The notes: a model not told the origin generated them from the letters alone. 64,000 nt of DNA from Planctomycetota bacterium (GCA_014192625.1 BJHM01000002.1:148353-212352), one strand, 5' to 3'; shown: positions 45,881 to 54,528, numbered from the stretch's first letter. Numbers and translations are program-made.

Positions 45881-46291
45881 CGAGCCGGAGGCGGGGGTGC
45901 TGTTTTGCTGCGTGCAGGCGGAGTGGAGCCACGTTTGTGCAGCGAGCCGAAGCTGGCGAACGGGTAAAGCCGCGGTTTTGCCGCCGCGAGGTGGAGGGAT
46001 ACCTGCGTTGCGGGATCCTCGGCCACGGCTTTGCGCTGCGTGCACTGCGCTGCGTGCAAGAAGGACCGCGTGGTGGCGTTCTCGTGTAAGGGCCGCGGGT
46101 TTTGCCAGTCGTGCGGCACGCGGCGGATGGTGGCCAAGCAAGCGTGGTTGGTGGACCGGGTGACCCCTCAGGTGCCGGTGCGGCAGTGGGCGCTGTCGCT
46201 GCCGTATCGGGTGCTTCACCTGTGCGCGCACGACGCTTATGTGTGCGCGGCTCTGCGCCGGATCCTTCTGCGGGCGGTGTCGGGCTACTAA
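45881..46291 (+). pseudogene. IS91-family transposase, N-terminal fragment with frameshift
   Basis: Two consecutive frames encode the zinc-binding N-terminus of an IS91-like (HUH, rolling-circle) transposase. The first ends with EVEGYLRCGILGHGFA; after a frameshift near 46030 it continues CVHCAACKKDRVVAFSCKG, then RGFCQSCGTRRM and VDRVTPQVPVRQWALSLPYR. The paired Cys motifs and the PVRQWVLSLP-type segment are diagnostic. It stops at VSGY followed by TAA, well short of the HUH catalytic core, so it cannot be active. A C-terminal piece of the same kind of transposase lies at 52605-52736 in the same orientation. Confidence 0.8.
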
Positions 46292-46562
46292 GAACGGCGC
46301 GCACAAAGCCTGGGGAAATCGCGGCCGCGGGCTGGCGACTCAACCTCCTGCAACAGGTGAGCTAACAATCGCCTATCAGCCACTTGCTTGCTATTATCGG
46401 CAACAAGACTGATTGGCAATCCTCGGATGTTCTTAGTAGTCTGCCTGCTGCCTGCCTCATGCCGTCAAGGTCGACGAAATTTCTTAAGGCAAGTCTGTGT
46501 CACAGTCTTTGACCAGATTTCTTTCGTGCCTGCCTTTGCCAACTACAAGTAAACTTTTTCGC

Positions 46563-47006
46563 ATGGAAAATATCTTTTGGATTCTATTGACGCTGCTTGC
46601 TGGAACCATGTTGCCAATGCAGGGCGCGCTGAACACGAAATTAGGTAACGCCGCGCAAAGTCCATTTCACGCCTCCATGATTTCATTCATCATTGGCGCG
46701 GTATCAGTGGCGCTGTATGTTTTTCTAACGCGCCCAAGTGTTTCGTTGGCTGGACTGAAAGCCGCGCCGGCGTATGCATGGTTTGGCGGAATTCTTGGCG
46801 CCTTCTATGTCACCGTGGTTATTCTGGCGTTTCCAAAATTGGGTCCGGGTCTCACCTTTGCGCTTGTGGTTGCGGGACAAATGATTATTTCCATTGGGCT
46901 GGAACATTTCGATATCCTTGTGGCGCAGCAGCACCCATTCTCCGCGTGGCGATTAGGCGGAGTGGCGCTCATTATTGTCGGCGTGTTGCTGATCAAGTTT
47001 TTTTAA
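46563..47006 (+). CDS. YdcZ/DUF606-type four-helix small membrane transporter
   Basis: A 147-residue hydrophobic protein with about five membrane segments, in the DMT-superfamily half-size group. MLPMQGALNTKLG near the N-terminus and FPKLGPGLTFALVVAGQMI are typical. Codon use is much more AT-rich than the backbone, and no Shine-Dalgarno sequence is seen, which suggests transfer from a lower-GC donor such as Bacteroidota. It looks intact. Substrate unknown. The 270 bases before it, from 46292, contain nothing I can identify. Confidence 0.8.
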   Translation: MENIFWILLTLLAGTMLPMQGALNTKLGNAAQSPFHASMISFIIGAVSVALYVFLTRPSVSLAGLKAAPAYAWFGGILGAFYVTVVILAFPKLGPGLTFALVVAGQMIISIGLEHFDILVAQQHPFSAWRLGGVALIIVGVLLIKFF

Positions 47007-47340
47007 ATTGCCTTCTCGCCGAGTGGCTCAATTACTTCAGCGGTCCAGGCAGCGCCAACCGGCGGACAGTCAGTGCAGTGAACGGCAACTGCTGCGGTCC
47101 GGTGGTGCGAGGCACTGCGCCAAAACCTGCTGCGATTCTCTTACAGGCCTAACTCGGTGCTCGGCGCAAGCGGCGAACTGGGCCGCGCCGCCGTTACACG
47201 TGGGCTTCACTGTTACGGCGGGTATACCTCATTGAGGTTTTGCTGTGTCCCCGATGTGGGGGACCGCGACGGCTAATGGCGGTAATATAAGGATCCTGAG
47301 TCGATCCAGAAAGTGCTTTCTGAGACTGCTCTATGTAACC
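47007..47340. other. Gene-free stretch with inverted repeats
   Basis: No gene seen. It includes an attC-like stem at 47147-47199 and a perfect 7-bp inverted repeat (CAGAAAG 47307-47313, CTTTCTG 47316-47322) just before a truncated membrane-protein start. Confidence 0.45.
47147..47199 (+). repeat. attC-like imperfect inverted repeat (weak)
   Basis: GCCTAAC at 47147 faces GTTACAC at 47193, and inner stretches CGGTGCTCGGC and the complement of GGCCGCGCCG can pair with one bulge, the layout of an integron recombination site. The right-hand core deviates from GTTRRRY at one position, and no other such site or integrase was found, so this is a weak call. Confidence 0.2.
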
Positions 47341-47550
47341 ATGACCAAGACCTCCGACCCGATAACACGACCCTCGCGCAAGACTTGGTGGAGGACGGGA
47401 CTTGGACTCATGATTTTGGGGTTGCTGGCCGGCTTTGTTCTCTCGTGGTCTGGACTGGTCTTAGACTGGATATTCGATGTGAAGGAGGGGTCGTATGTGA
47501 TGTTCACGACGCCAGTGGTGCAATGCTTTCCTACTCCGTGGAATGGGACG
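47341..47550 (+). pseudogene. 5' part of a small membrane-protein gene, cut off
   Basis: The ATG at 47341 opens a frame with a basic start (TKTSDPITRPSRKTWWR), one membrane helix (GLGLMILGLLAGFVLSW) and a short following domain (VKEGSYVMFTTPVVQCF). At about 47550 the sequence becomes the antisense of the methyltransferase remnant. The frame stays open for 2 kb only because of high GC. I regard it as the head of a gene truncated at the junction. Confidence 0.45.
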
Positions 47551-47568
47551 GCCGAGACGGCGCCAAGC

Positions 47569-48246
47569 TCAGATGCCCACGGCCGGCACCGCAGCGGGGA
47601 CTGCGCCGAACTGCGCGCCAGTATCGGCTGCCGGGGCAATCGGCTCGATCGGGATCTGGAAGAACATGCTCCCGCCCGGGCGCAGCACACGCAGGAACTC
47701 GCGCAGGTAGCCAGCGGCGTAGTCGGGACGCATGCGCTGCAACACGAGCACGGTGAGCACGAAGTCGAACGAGGCGTCGGGGAACACGGCGAGATCGGGT
47801 CGTTCGTTGAGCACGTAGTCGACGCGCGGCCCGTGGCGATTGGCTTTTCGGGCCACGCCCAGCATGGACGCGGCGATGTCTACGCCGACCACTTCCGCGA
47901 AGTGGGACGCGAGCCCCTGCGTCAGGCGACTGTGCCCGCAGCCGAAGTCCAGGGCGCGCCCCAGCGACGGCACTGCCCCGAGGCCCGCCAGGTGTTGTGC
48001 CACCCATGCGACGAAGTCGTCGCCGCTGCGCCAGAACGACGCGTCGTCCTAGCCGAACGAGTGCGGCAGGAAGCGGAAGAACGCTGGGCCGAGCAGTCAG
48101 TTGTCGAAGACGGTCAGTCCCTTTCGGTGCAGGTTGCACGCCTGCGCGCGAACGCCGCCCTCGCGCCCCGGTTCGCTGAGGATCGCCCAACACGGGTCCG
48201 TGGCGCCCAGGTGTTGCCAGCTCTTCTTGAGTTCGTCGAAGTCCAT
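47569..48246 (-). pseudogene. SAM-dependent methyltransferase with two in-frame stops
   Basis: From the ATG at 48246 the frame reads MDFDELKKSWQHLG, then hits TGA at 48097-48099 and TAG at 48049-48051. It then continues through FWRSGDDFVAW and a full class I methyltransferase core: ALDFGCGHSRLTQGL (SAM loop), VVGVDIAASML, FVLTVLVLQRM and LRPGGSMFF. The family matches the intact methyltransferase at 48361-49197. A piece of 435 bases (47569-48003) stays open and could be read alone, but it lacks the N-terminal helix region. A relic of a guaA 3' end lies 20 bases upstream. Confidence 0.75.
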
Positions 48247-48265
48247 GCTCGGTCCTGTTCCACTT

Positions 48266-48325
48266 CTACACCCACTCGATCGCCGCTGGGAGCCTGTCGA
48301 AACACCGAGGCAGACGCGCTGCGGC
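48266..48325 (-). pseudogene. guaA: Relic of a guaA (GMP synthase) 3' end, frameshifted
   Basis: On the minus strand one frame gives RVCLGVSTGS and the next gives PAAIEWV followed by a stop, together matching the GMP synthase C-terminus (family end: [13 protein letters not shown]). One frameshift separates them. It precedes the methyltransferase pseudogene by 20 bases. A better-preserved copy stands at 49227-49305. Confidence 0.6.
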
Positions 48326-48360
48326 AGCAGGCGACGAAGTACGCGGCTGCTCCCGTCCCA

Positions 48361-49197
48361 TCAGTTCTTCCGCACGAGGATCTTGGCGCCACGGCAACCA
48401 CCGTGGTTGGTGTGTTCCAAGACCATGCGCTGGCCGTCGCGTTGATCGAACAAAGCGATCAGCCGGTTGAGGTCGTAGTCGTACATGCTCATCCGGCCAG
48501 CTTCCAGGTTCGACGCCTGCGCATGGATGCGCACCGTTTCGCCGTCGTAGGTCGCCGTCGCCATGTCGTCGGTGATGCTGCGGATGCTCGAGAGATCGTG
48601 GTAGAGCGTGACTTGCAGCGACAGAAACCCTCCCGGGTTGAGCCGCTCCCACAGCTGGGCCAGCAACGCATAGCCGCGAACGGGCGGAATGTGCTGCAAC
48701 ACGAGCAAGGAGTTCACCCAGTCCAGAGCCACGTCCGGTATCTCGCTGGTGACGACGACGTTGTCGAGTTTCTGCGCCGCGACGTTCTCCACGGCCACCT
48801 TCCGCATGGCCGCGGCGACATCGACGCCGTAGGCACGCTCGACCCGGCTTGCCATGGGCAGCAGCAGGCGGCCGACGCCGCAGCCGAAATCCAGCGCGAC
48901 ACGTGGGCGAAACTCGCCAAAGGCGCCTTGAAAGACGGCGGCCGTGCGGGCGATTTCGTCTTCCCCGCTGCGAAAGAACTCCTGCCGGTTCTTGTCGTTC
49001 AGGTTCTCCAGTCGGAAGCGATCCGCCGACAACACGCCGTAGTAAGGCTGTTCGCTGGCAATCAAGTTCCAATCTTTGTCCGTGTCTCGCACTTGTTTGG
49101 CCTCTGCGGATGCGCCACCGGCGCGGTTGCTTCGCTCCAGGAGTGCCCATTGCCGGCTGCGGTTGGCAGGTTCGCGGGACGATTGGAAGTCCTTCAT
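48361..49197 (-). CDS. Class I SAM-dependent methyltransferase
   Basis: A 278-residue methyltransferase with VALDFGCGVGRLLLPMA (SAM-binding loop), AYGVDVAAAMRKVA (acidic end of strand 2), WVNSLLVLQHIP (motif post II) and LNPGGFLSLQV. The N-terminal extension of about 90 residues contains FFRSGEDE. It is a relative of the pseudogene to its left. The gene is intact and follows, by 29 bases, a guaA 3'-end relic in the same orientation. Small-molecule or glycan substrate; not identifiable. Confidence 0.82.
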   Translation of the reverse strand: MKDFQSSREPANRSRQWALLERSNRAGGASAEAKQVRDTDKDWNLIASEQPYYGVLSADRFRLENLNDKNRQEFFRSGEDEIARTAAVFQGAFGEFRPRVALDFGCGVGRLLLPMASRVERAYGVDVAAAMRKVAVENVAAQKLDNVVVTSEIPDVALDWVNSLLVLQHIPPVRGYALLAQLWERLNPGGFLSLQVTLYHDLSSIRSITDDMATATYDGETVRIHAQASNLEAGRMSMYDYDLNRLIALFDQRDGQRMVLEHTNHGGCRGAKILVRKN

Positions 49198-49226
49198 ACT
49201 ACCCGAAATCGTCGCTCACCGGCTAG

Positions 49227-49305
49227 TCACTCCCACTCAATCGTCGCGGGTGGTTTGCTCGAAATGTCGAGGCAGACACGCGAACAGCCCTTCACCTCGA
49301 TAAAG
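49227..49305 (-). pseudogene. guaA: Relic of a guaA (GMP synthase) 3' end, well preserved
   Basis: On the minus strand the frame reads [20 protein letters not shown] and ends ATIEWE with TGA at 49227-49229, an almost canonical GMP synthase C-terminus. Nothing further upstream resembles guaA, so only the last 25 or so codons are present. The 3' end of guaA is a known attachment site for several integrative elements. Confidence 0.75.
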
Positions 49306-49465
49306 ATGCGGCTGCTCGGCGCCGGACTTGGCGGCGCACCATTCACTGGACGGCGCAACCGCCGGACCGCACGACGCTGAAGCCGAGCGGCGGGTCAGTC
49401 TGGATGTTGATCATATCTTTATTTGCCCTTCGCTCAGAATTGTTCCGTCCGGGTAGCCTCGAACA

Positions 49466-49840
49466 ATGGCATCCGCGGGCAACGCAACCGGCCTCAAGCT
49501 GACGCACACCATCGACAACATGATTGCGCTGGTGCAGTTGCGCGGACACCTGGATGGCAATAGTCACATTGCTGCGGAAACATACTTCAAGATGGTGGTG
49601 ACATCGGGCTCAACGCGCGTCGTGCTCGACCTCGCGCAAGTCGATTTCATCTCAAGTGCGGGACTGCGCGCGGTGATCTCGCTGCTGAAGCTCGTGAAGG
49701 GGAATCACGGCGGCCTCGCAGTCTGCGCATCGCAGCCGCATGTGACACAACTGCTTGAGTTTTCTGGGCTCAAGACGCTGCTTTCGATCGCGCCAACTGT
49801 CGACGAAGGGCGCGCCGCGTTGGTTGCGAGATTTGGATGA
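49466..49840 (+). CDS. STAS-domain protein (anti-sigma-factor antagonist type)
   Basis: A 124-residue single STAS domain. The phospho-acceptor region reads VDFISSAGLRAVISLL, with the Ser conserved, and strand LVQLRGHLDGN begins the fold. Such proteins bind anti-sigma kinases or regulate anion transporters. The stop overlaps the ATG of the Na/Pi transporter (ATGA), an unusual partner, which suggests direct regulation of that transporter. Codon style (frequent GCG, CTC, CTT) differs from both flanks. Confidence 0.88.
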   Translation: MASAGNATGLKLTHTIDNMIALVQLRGHLDGNSHIAAETYFKMVVTSGSTRVVLDLAQVDFISSAGLRAVISLLKLVKGNHGGLAVCASQPHVTQLLEFSGLKTLLSIAPTVDEGRAALVARFG

Positions 49841-51465
49841 GCAGCGAGTCTGCGTTTGATGCGGCTGCCACCTTCCTCGCGGGTCTGGTTTTTTTCTTCA
49901 TCGGACTTGATGGAATTCGATTGAGCCTGAAAGGACTTGCGTCGCGTGCGATGCGACGGCGAGCGCAACGAGCGACGGCGAGTCCGTTGCGTGCGGCGTT
50001 GTTCGGCCTCGGCTTCGGCGCGATTGCACAGAGCGCGACAGCGGTTGCGTTCGTGCTCGGTGGACTTGTCTCAACACGATTCCTCTCATTGCGGCGCGCA
50101 CTCACGGTTGTTGCGTTTGCGAATCCAGGCACGGCACTTCTTGCGTTTCTCGCGGCCATCAATCTGAATGTTGCAACGCTGTGGCTCATCGGACTCACGG
50201 GACTTGCGATGCGGCAGCGACGGCTTGCGCGTCACAACGCAGCGTTTGGTGCGCTCCTGGGCATTGGATTTCTTTTGTTCGGACTTGTCGAACTCAAGTT
50301 GGCTGCAGCGCCGCTCGGAAAAGCAGCATGGTTCGAAGCGATCACTGCCGCGTTGAATAGCTCGTTGCTTCTCGCGTTCATCGTCGGAACGGCGCTGCGC
50401 CTCGTGATCCAGAGTTCGAGCGCGATCGCCATCATTCTCATTGCGCTGTGCGGCAAAGGGTTGATCGAGCCGACGCAAGCGATGATGGTGATTCACGGCA
50501 CAGGTATAGGCATTGGTCTTTCGGTGCTGGTGCTTGGTCACGGTCTTCGCGGCGACGCGCGGCGCGTCAGCTATTGGCAGGTGATTCTCAATAGTCTTTC
50601 GGCGTCATTCATGGGCGGTTGGTTACTCCTTGCGTGGATGGGTGTGCTGCCATCGATCATCGAGCTGCTCTCGCAGACTTCACTGACAATCGAGACTGTG
50701 CTTGCGACAGGCTTCTTCGTGCAGATGTCGATGGGCGCCGTGTTCAACGCGCTGCTCTCTGCGACCGCGCCGCGCATTCTCTCGCGCCTTGTGCCTGATC
50801 ACGCAGAAGAGGAATTGGCGAAGCCCGCGTTTATCTCGGAAAACACCAGCGATTCGCCTGAACTCGCCGTTGAACTTGTCCAGCGCGAGCAGCTGCGAAT
50901 TCTGCGCGCAGCACCTGCGTTGCTCGACCGCGCGCGTCTCGATCGAACGCAGTCAACGAGTCGCAGTAGTGCCGCGCTGCGTATATCACTCGTTTTGCTG
51001 CACACAGAGATTGCGAGTTTTCTGGCCGAATGCACCGAGCAAGGGCACGCGCATGAGGCAAGCGCTTTGTTGGTGCACGCGATTGGACGCGAGCAAGTCG
51101 TCGGCGAACTCATCGACGCGATCGACGCCCTAGGAACTGAAGTCAGCGCGATGAGTGGCGGCACATCTGCAAGCACACTGTGCGGCGGACTTGTCGAAGC
51201 AACCGATGCGATGCTTCATGTGCTCGCCGACGCGCTCGAAGGCACGATGCTCGCCGACGCGCTCGAAGACACCGACGAGATGGACCGCGAGATTCTCGCG
51301 GCAATGACCAGCGACCGCAGCGAGCAACTGGAGTCCGTCCGCCGCAGTGCCGCCTCAACCCGCTTCGGCACACCGCGCGAGCAAGCAGTAACGCTCTACG
51401 CGATCAGCCTCTTCGAGCGCGTGGTGTATCTCGCTCGACGCCTAGCGCCGGAAGCAGCGGTGTAA
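49837..51465 (+). CDS. Sodium-dependent phosphate cotransporter (NptA/PNaS family) with PhoU-like tail
   Basis: A 542-residue inner-membrane protein. The two inverted-repeat signatures are AQSATAVAFVLGGL (variant) and IQSSSAIAIILIAL (canonical QSSSA). About nine hydrophobic segments occupy residues 1-310. The soluble C-terminal part (about 330-540) is helical and PhoU-like, as in many bacterial members. Within it LADALEGTM and LADALEDTD are an internal duplication (51220-51273). Coupled with the STAS gene upstream. The gene stops 12 bases before the truncated gene on the other strand, so a junction lies there. Confidence 0.88.
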   Translation: MSSESAFDAAATFLAGLVFFFIGLDGIRLSLKGLASRAMRRRAQRATASPLRAALFGLGFGAIAQSATAVAFVLGGLVSTRFLSLRRALTVVAFANPGTALLAFLAAINLNVATLWLIGLTGLAMRQRRLARHNAAFGALLGIGFLLFGLVELKLAAAPLGKAAWFEAITAALNSSLLLAFIVGTALRLVIQSSSAIAIILIALCGKGLIEPTQAMMVIHGTGIGIGLSVLVLGHGLRGDARRVSYWQVILNSLSASFMGGWLLLAWMGVLPSIIELLSQTSLTIETVLATGFFVQMSMGAVFNALLSATAPRILSRLVPDHAEEELAKPAFISENTSDSPELAVELVQREQLRILRAAPALLDRARLDRTQSTSRSSAALRISLVLLHTEIASFLAECTEQGHAHEASALLVHAIGREQVVGELIDAIDALGTEVSAMSGGTSASTLCGGLVEATDAMLHVLADALEGTMLADALEDTDEMDREILAAMTSDRSEQLESVRRSAASTRFGTPREQAVTLYAISLFERVVYLARRLAPEAAV

Positions 51466-51477
51466 GCCGCGGCAACA

Positions 51478-51552
51478 GTTGGCCTTGAGGTCGGCAAACG
51501 ACGCTTGGCTGAGCGGCCGAATGGCGTCGGAAGTCATTTCGTAGAGCGGCAT
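51478..51552 (-). pseudogene. Beheaded remnant: first 25 codons of a PD-(D/E)XK-type nuclease-like gene
   Basis: From the ATG at 51552 the frame reads MPLYEMTSDAIRPLSQASF then ADLKAN, matching the well-conserved N-terminus of a family of predicted nucleases often found near restriction loci. The similarity ends at about 51478, where the Na/Pi transporter module begins. It follows hsdS on the same strand by 15 bases, as a downstream operon gene would. Identification rests on a short stretch. Confidence 0.45.
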
Positions 51553-51567
51553 GGTGGGTGTCCTGAT

Positions 51568-52453
51568 TTATGATTTCCGGGGTCGGCCTCGGCGGCCGGT
51601 GCTGGAAACGGGCGAAGGAGAAACTTTGCCGCTGCCAGGGGTGCCGGTGAGTTCGGCGACGAGAGCGGAGAGGAGGTTCGCGGCGGTGGCGCGGGAGGCG
51701 GCGAGCTGCGTTTCCAACGCGTCCACCAAGGCCATCAGTTGCTCCGCTTTGGCCACGATCCGGCGTTGTTCGGCGAGGGGTGGGATGGGGATCGGACAAC
51801 TGCGAACCTGGCGCATATTGATTGAGGCAAGATTAGTCGTTTGCTTCGAAGCAGACTCGAAGTAACTCCGGCCAACTGGTGAGTTGCAGTAACGCTCGAA
51901 CCAAAACGGCGTGAGTTCAGAGGAACGCATCCTCGCCCGAAACACATGGTTTTGATGAAGGCAGACCGGAATCTCAGCCTGCCAAATTGCAGCGCGCTCG
52001 ACCTTGTCCCAATCGCCACCCTCGGTCATCAAAAGATCGTTTTCGCGAAGTGCGTATCGGTCAATCTCGCCTTCGGCAATTGAGACTTCCTTGGTCACCG
52101 TGAGGTCAATGTCTCCGCGCTTCACGTTCGCCACTCGGAGATACGGCAAGGTCACTGTCTTTCTGTCGCCGAGCTTGCGGCCAAGCGTGACGCCTCCTGC
52201 GACAAGAGCGACGTCCTCGAATCGAACTTGCGCCCATGCCGGAGGAAGCGAGTTATTTTCAAAGTCATCACCATCTGGCGGAACGACAGTGCTTTCCAGC
52301 CCGAGGCGCGACAGGCATTCCTCCGCCGGTTCGTCGTTGGGGTCTTGGGGGACGAGTTTGCCTTGGACGGCGAGGGTGAGGATGGATTTGCGGAGGTCGG
52401 CGGGGGGGATGGCGTAGGACGGGTTGAAGAGGAACGGGAGGTTGGCCGGGGTG
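51568..52453 (-). pseudogene. hsdS: Type I restriction specificity subunit (HsdS), half-size, 5' end missing
   Basis: The frame contains the HsdS N-terminal helix (ADLRKSILTLAVQGKLVPQD), one target-recognition domain (LPPAWAQVRFEDVALVAGG, then LPYLRVANVKRGD), and a conserved helical region (PPLAEQRRIVAKAEQLMALV), then ends with a basic tail (GRRGRPRKS). Full HsdS has two recognition domains; this has one. No ATG, GTG or TTG precedes the N-terminal helix before the sequence turns into transposase relic, so the first residues are lost; GTG at 52155 is internal. No hsdM or hsdR is present, so it is probably non-functional here. Homodimerising half-subunits exist elsewhere. Confidence 0.75.
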
Positions 52454-52604
52454 GGCGCGTCGGCAAAGCGGGCCAGACCGTGACCGCGAGCCCCGTCGCA
52501 GCAAACTGACGCCCCTCGGCGCCGCGGCTGCGCCAGCGATGGCCGCCAGCGTGCCCCCGCTTCCGCCGCGCGGCAATCCGCTTCGCCGACTCACGCCCGC
52601 TGCT

Positions 52605-52736
52605 GTGCCCGCCTGCCCGGGAACGCGTCGGGTGCTGGCGGCGATCCACGACCCGGACTCGGTGCGCAAGGTGCTCGGGGCGCTGGGGCTTTCCACGGCA
52701 GTGCCGGAGCTGGCTCACGTGCCGCGCGCCGGTTAG
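52605..52736 (+). pseudogene. IS91-family transposase, C-terminal fragment
   Basis: The frame PACPGTRRVLAAIHDP, DSVRKVLGALGLSTAVPELA resembles the extreme C-terminus of IS91-like transposases (zinc-ribbon remnant, then I-x-K-I-L-x-x-LGL). A TAG ends it at 52736. No catalytic domain precedes it. Same orientation as the N-terminal piece at 45.9-46.3 kb. Confidence 0.5.
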
Positions 52737-52977
52737 TGCGGTCGGACGGGGCTTTTGGCGACGGGGGCGCGGAGTGATCGGAGAGCGGGTGCGGTGACCT
52801 CGCGGAGGTCGCTCTGGGGGAGCGGTGTGCCTTTTGGGCGCGAAGTGGGGATAAGCGGCTGGTCGATGGCGCGCTGGTGTGGCAGGATGGCGCGGAATGG
52901 GTTCTAGGTGGCCCGGGACCGCTGCTTGAAGTCCCTATCCGCTCCATCGCAACCAACAGATCGAATACCGCTGAACC

Positions 52978-53574
52978 ATGACCACCCGCCACCTCGATCT
53001 GGGCTGCGGCCCGCGCCCTCGGAACCCGTATCGGCACGACGAAGTGCATGCTGTCGACCTCGTGATCCCTGACGGAGTGGACCCGCAATGGTTTCGTCAC
53101 GCCAACCTGAGCCTGCAGCCGATACCGCATGGCGATTCGAGTTTTGAGTCGGTGTCCGCCTTCGATTTCCTCGAACACGTGCCGCGCATCCTGCTCACGG
53201 CCGACGGGACCGGCACCCGATTCCCCTTCCTCGACCTGATGAACGAGATTCATCGTGTGCTGAAACCCGGTGGGCGGCTCTACGCGGTGACCCCCTGCTA
53301 CCCCAGCCCGGAAGCGTTCCAGGACCCGACGCACGTGAACGTCATCACCGACAAGACATGGCGCTACTTTTGCGGAGAACCGCCGATGGCCCGGCCCTAC
53401 GGCTTTCGCGGAAACTTCGAGCTGATTCGCAACGAACGTGCCTTGCACCCGTTTGCCTTCGAAGCCACCGTGCCGCTCAATTGGTTCCAGCGGCGCTTGC
53501 GCAAGAAGAGCGAGCGAAAAGGCAGGTTGCCCCACCTGATATGGGAGTTCTCGTGCATCAAGCCCGCAGTCTGA
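52978..53574 (+). CDS. Small class I SAM-dependent methyltransferase
   Basis: A 198-residue methyltransferase. LDLGCGPRPRN is the SAM loop, VHAVDLV the strand-2 acid, SVSAFDFLEHVPR post-motif II and VLKPGGRLYAVTPCYPSP motif III. These proteins act on sugars or lipids in polysaccharide loci, which suits the RgpF gene 13 bases downstream. The gene appears intact. Confidence 0.85.
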   Translation: MTTRHLDLGCGPRPRNPYRHDEVHAVDLVIPDGVDPQWFRHANLSLQPIPHGDSSFESVSAFDFLEHVPRILLTADGTGTRFPFLDLMNEIHRVLKPGGRLYAVTPCYPSPEAFQDPTHVNVITDKTWRYFCGEPPMARPYGFRGNFELIRNERALHPFAFEATVPLNWFQRRLRKKSERKGRLPHLIWEFSCIKPAV

Positions 53575-53587
53575 AGGCAATCCGTCC

Positions 53588-54511
53588 ATGACGATGACTT
53601 GGCGAGACTCCTTCCGCAGCTGGCGCCGCAATCTCAAGGCCAGCCTGCCCTACGTGCGGCGGCGCAAACTCCGCGTCCTGCAGCGCAAGTACAACGAGCT
53701 CATCGAGGGCATGGGGTGGAATGCGCCGCCCGCCAACCTTGCACGCCTGGATACGCTCAAGGCCATGCCAGGTGCACTCACCGGCGAGGTCTGCTTCTTC
53801 GTCACCTTTGCAGCGCGGCCGCAACTCAAGCACCACGTGCGCGCCCACATCGATCAGCTGCTGCGTGCGGGAGTTCAGGTCTTGCTGGTCGTCAACGCCG
53901 AGCTGCCGCTCGACCAGTTCCAGGTCGACGCCGAGCTGCTGTCACGGCTCACCGGAGCCTATGTTCGCCAGAACACCGGGTTCGACTTCGCCGCCTGGGC
54001 GCACCTCTACTCGATCAGTGGCGACACGACGAACTGGTCGAGGCTCTACCTGGTCAACGACAGCATCGTGGGGCCGCTCGATGTCGGGCATTTCGTCCGC
54101 CTCATCGAGCGCATCCGGGCATCCACCGCCGACGTGCTGGGGCTGACGTTCAGCAAGTCGCCAGTGCCCCACGTGCAGAGCTTCTTTCTGGTGTTCAACC
54201 GCATTGCACTCCGGAGCCAGGCCGTGCAAGACCTCTTCAAGCGCATCGTGTCCCTGCCCACGAAGGACCAGGTCATCGATGTCTACGAAACACGCCTGAC
54301 GCAGATGCTGACCCGCCAGGGTCTGCGTTGTGAGTCCTTGTTCGCGCCGCTGACCGACAGCCCGTACGCCACCAACGACGTCTATCGCCGTTGGGACCAG
54401 CTCGTCGCGGGGGGCTTTCCGTATGTGAAGGCGAGGGTCCTGAAAGACCTCACCGGCAGTGCCCTCGTGCGCCGCCTCGTCCCCGTCGAATTCCAGCAAC
54501 CTGACGCTTGA
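53588..54511 (+). CDS. RgpF-like rhamnan/polysaccharide synthesis protein
   Basis: A 307-residue cytoplasmic glycosyltransferase of the RgpF (rhamnan synthesis F) family. The stretches RQNTGFDFAAWAHLY and YLVNDSIVGPLD are the family signatures, preceded by VCFFVTFAARP. RgpF enzymes build rhamnose-containing or teichoic-like surface polymers. It begins with a basic helical segment. Located between two methyltransferase genes, it indicates a piece of an O-antigen or surface-glycan cluster. Confidence 0.85.
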   Translation: MTMTWRDSFRSWRRNLKASLPYVRRRKLRVLQRKYNELIEGMGWNAPPANLARLDTLKAMPGALTGEVCFFVTFAARPQLKHHVRAHIDQLLRAGVQVLLVVNAELPLDQFQVDAELLSRLTGAYVRQNTGFDFAAWAHLYSISGDTTNWSRLYLVNDSIVGPLDVGHFVRLIERIRASTADVLGLTFSKSPVPHVQSFFLVFNRIALRSQAVQDLFKRIVSLPTKDQVIDVYETRLTQMLTRQGLRCESLFAPLTDSPYATNDVYRRWDQLVAGGFPYVKARVLKDLTGSALVRRLVPVEFQQPDA

Positions 54512-54528
54512 GGGCGAAGCGACCATCC

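Noticed and set aside
47245..49380. A 711-codon plus-strand open frame spanning the methyltransferase pair.
   Set aside because: Apart from the first membrane-helix segment it is the antisense of the methyltransferases and the guaA relic, held open by high GC; residue content is Arg/His/Ala noise.
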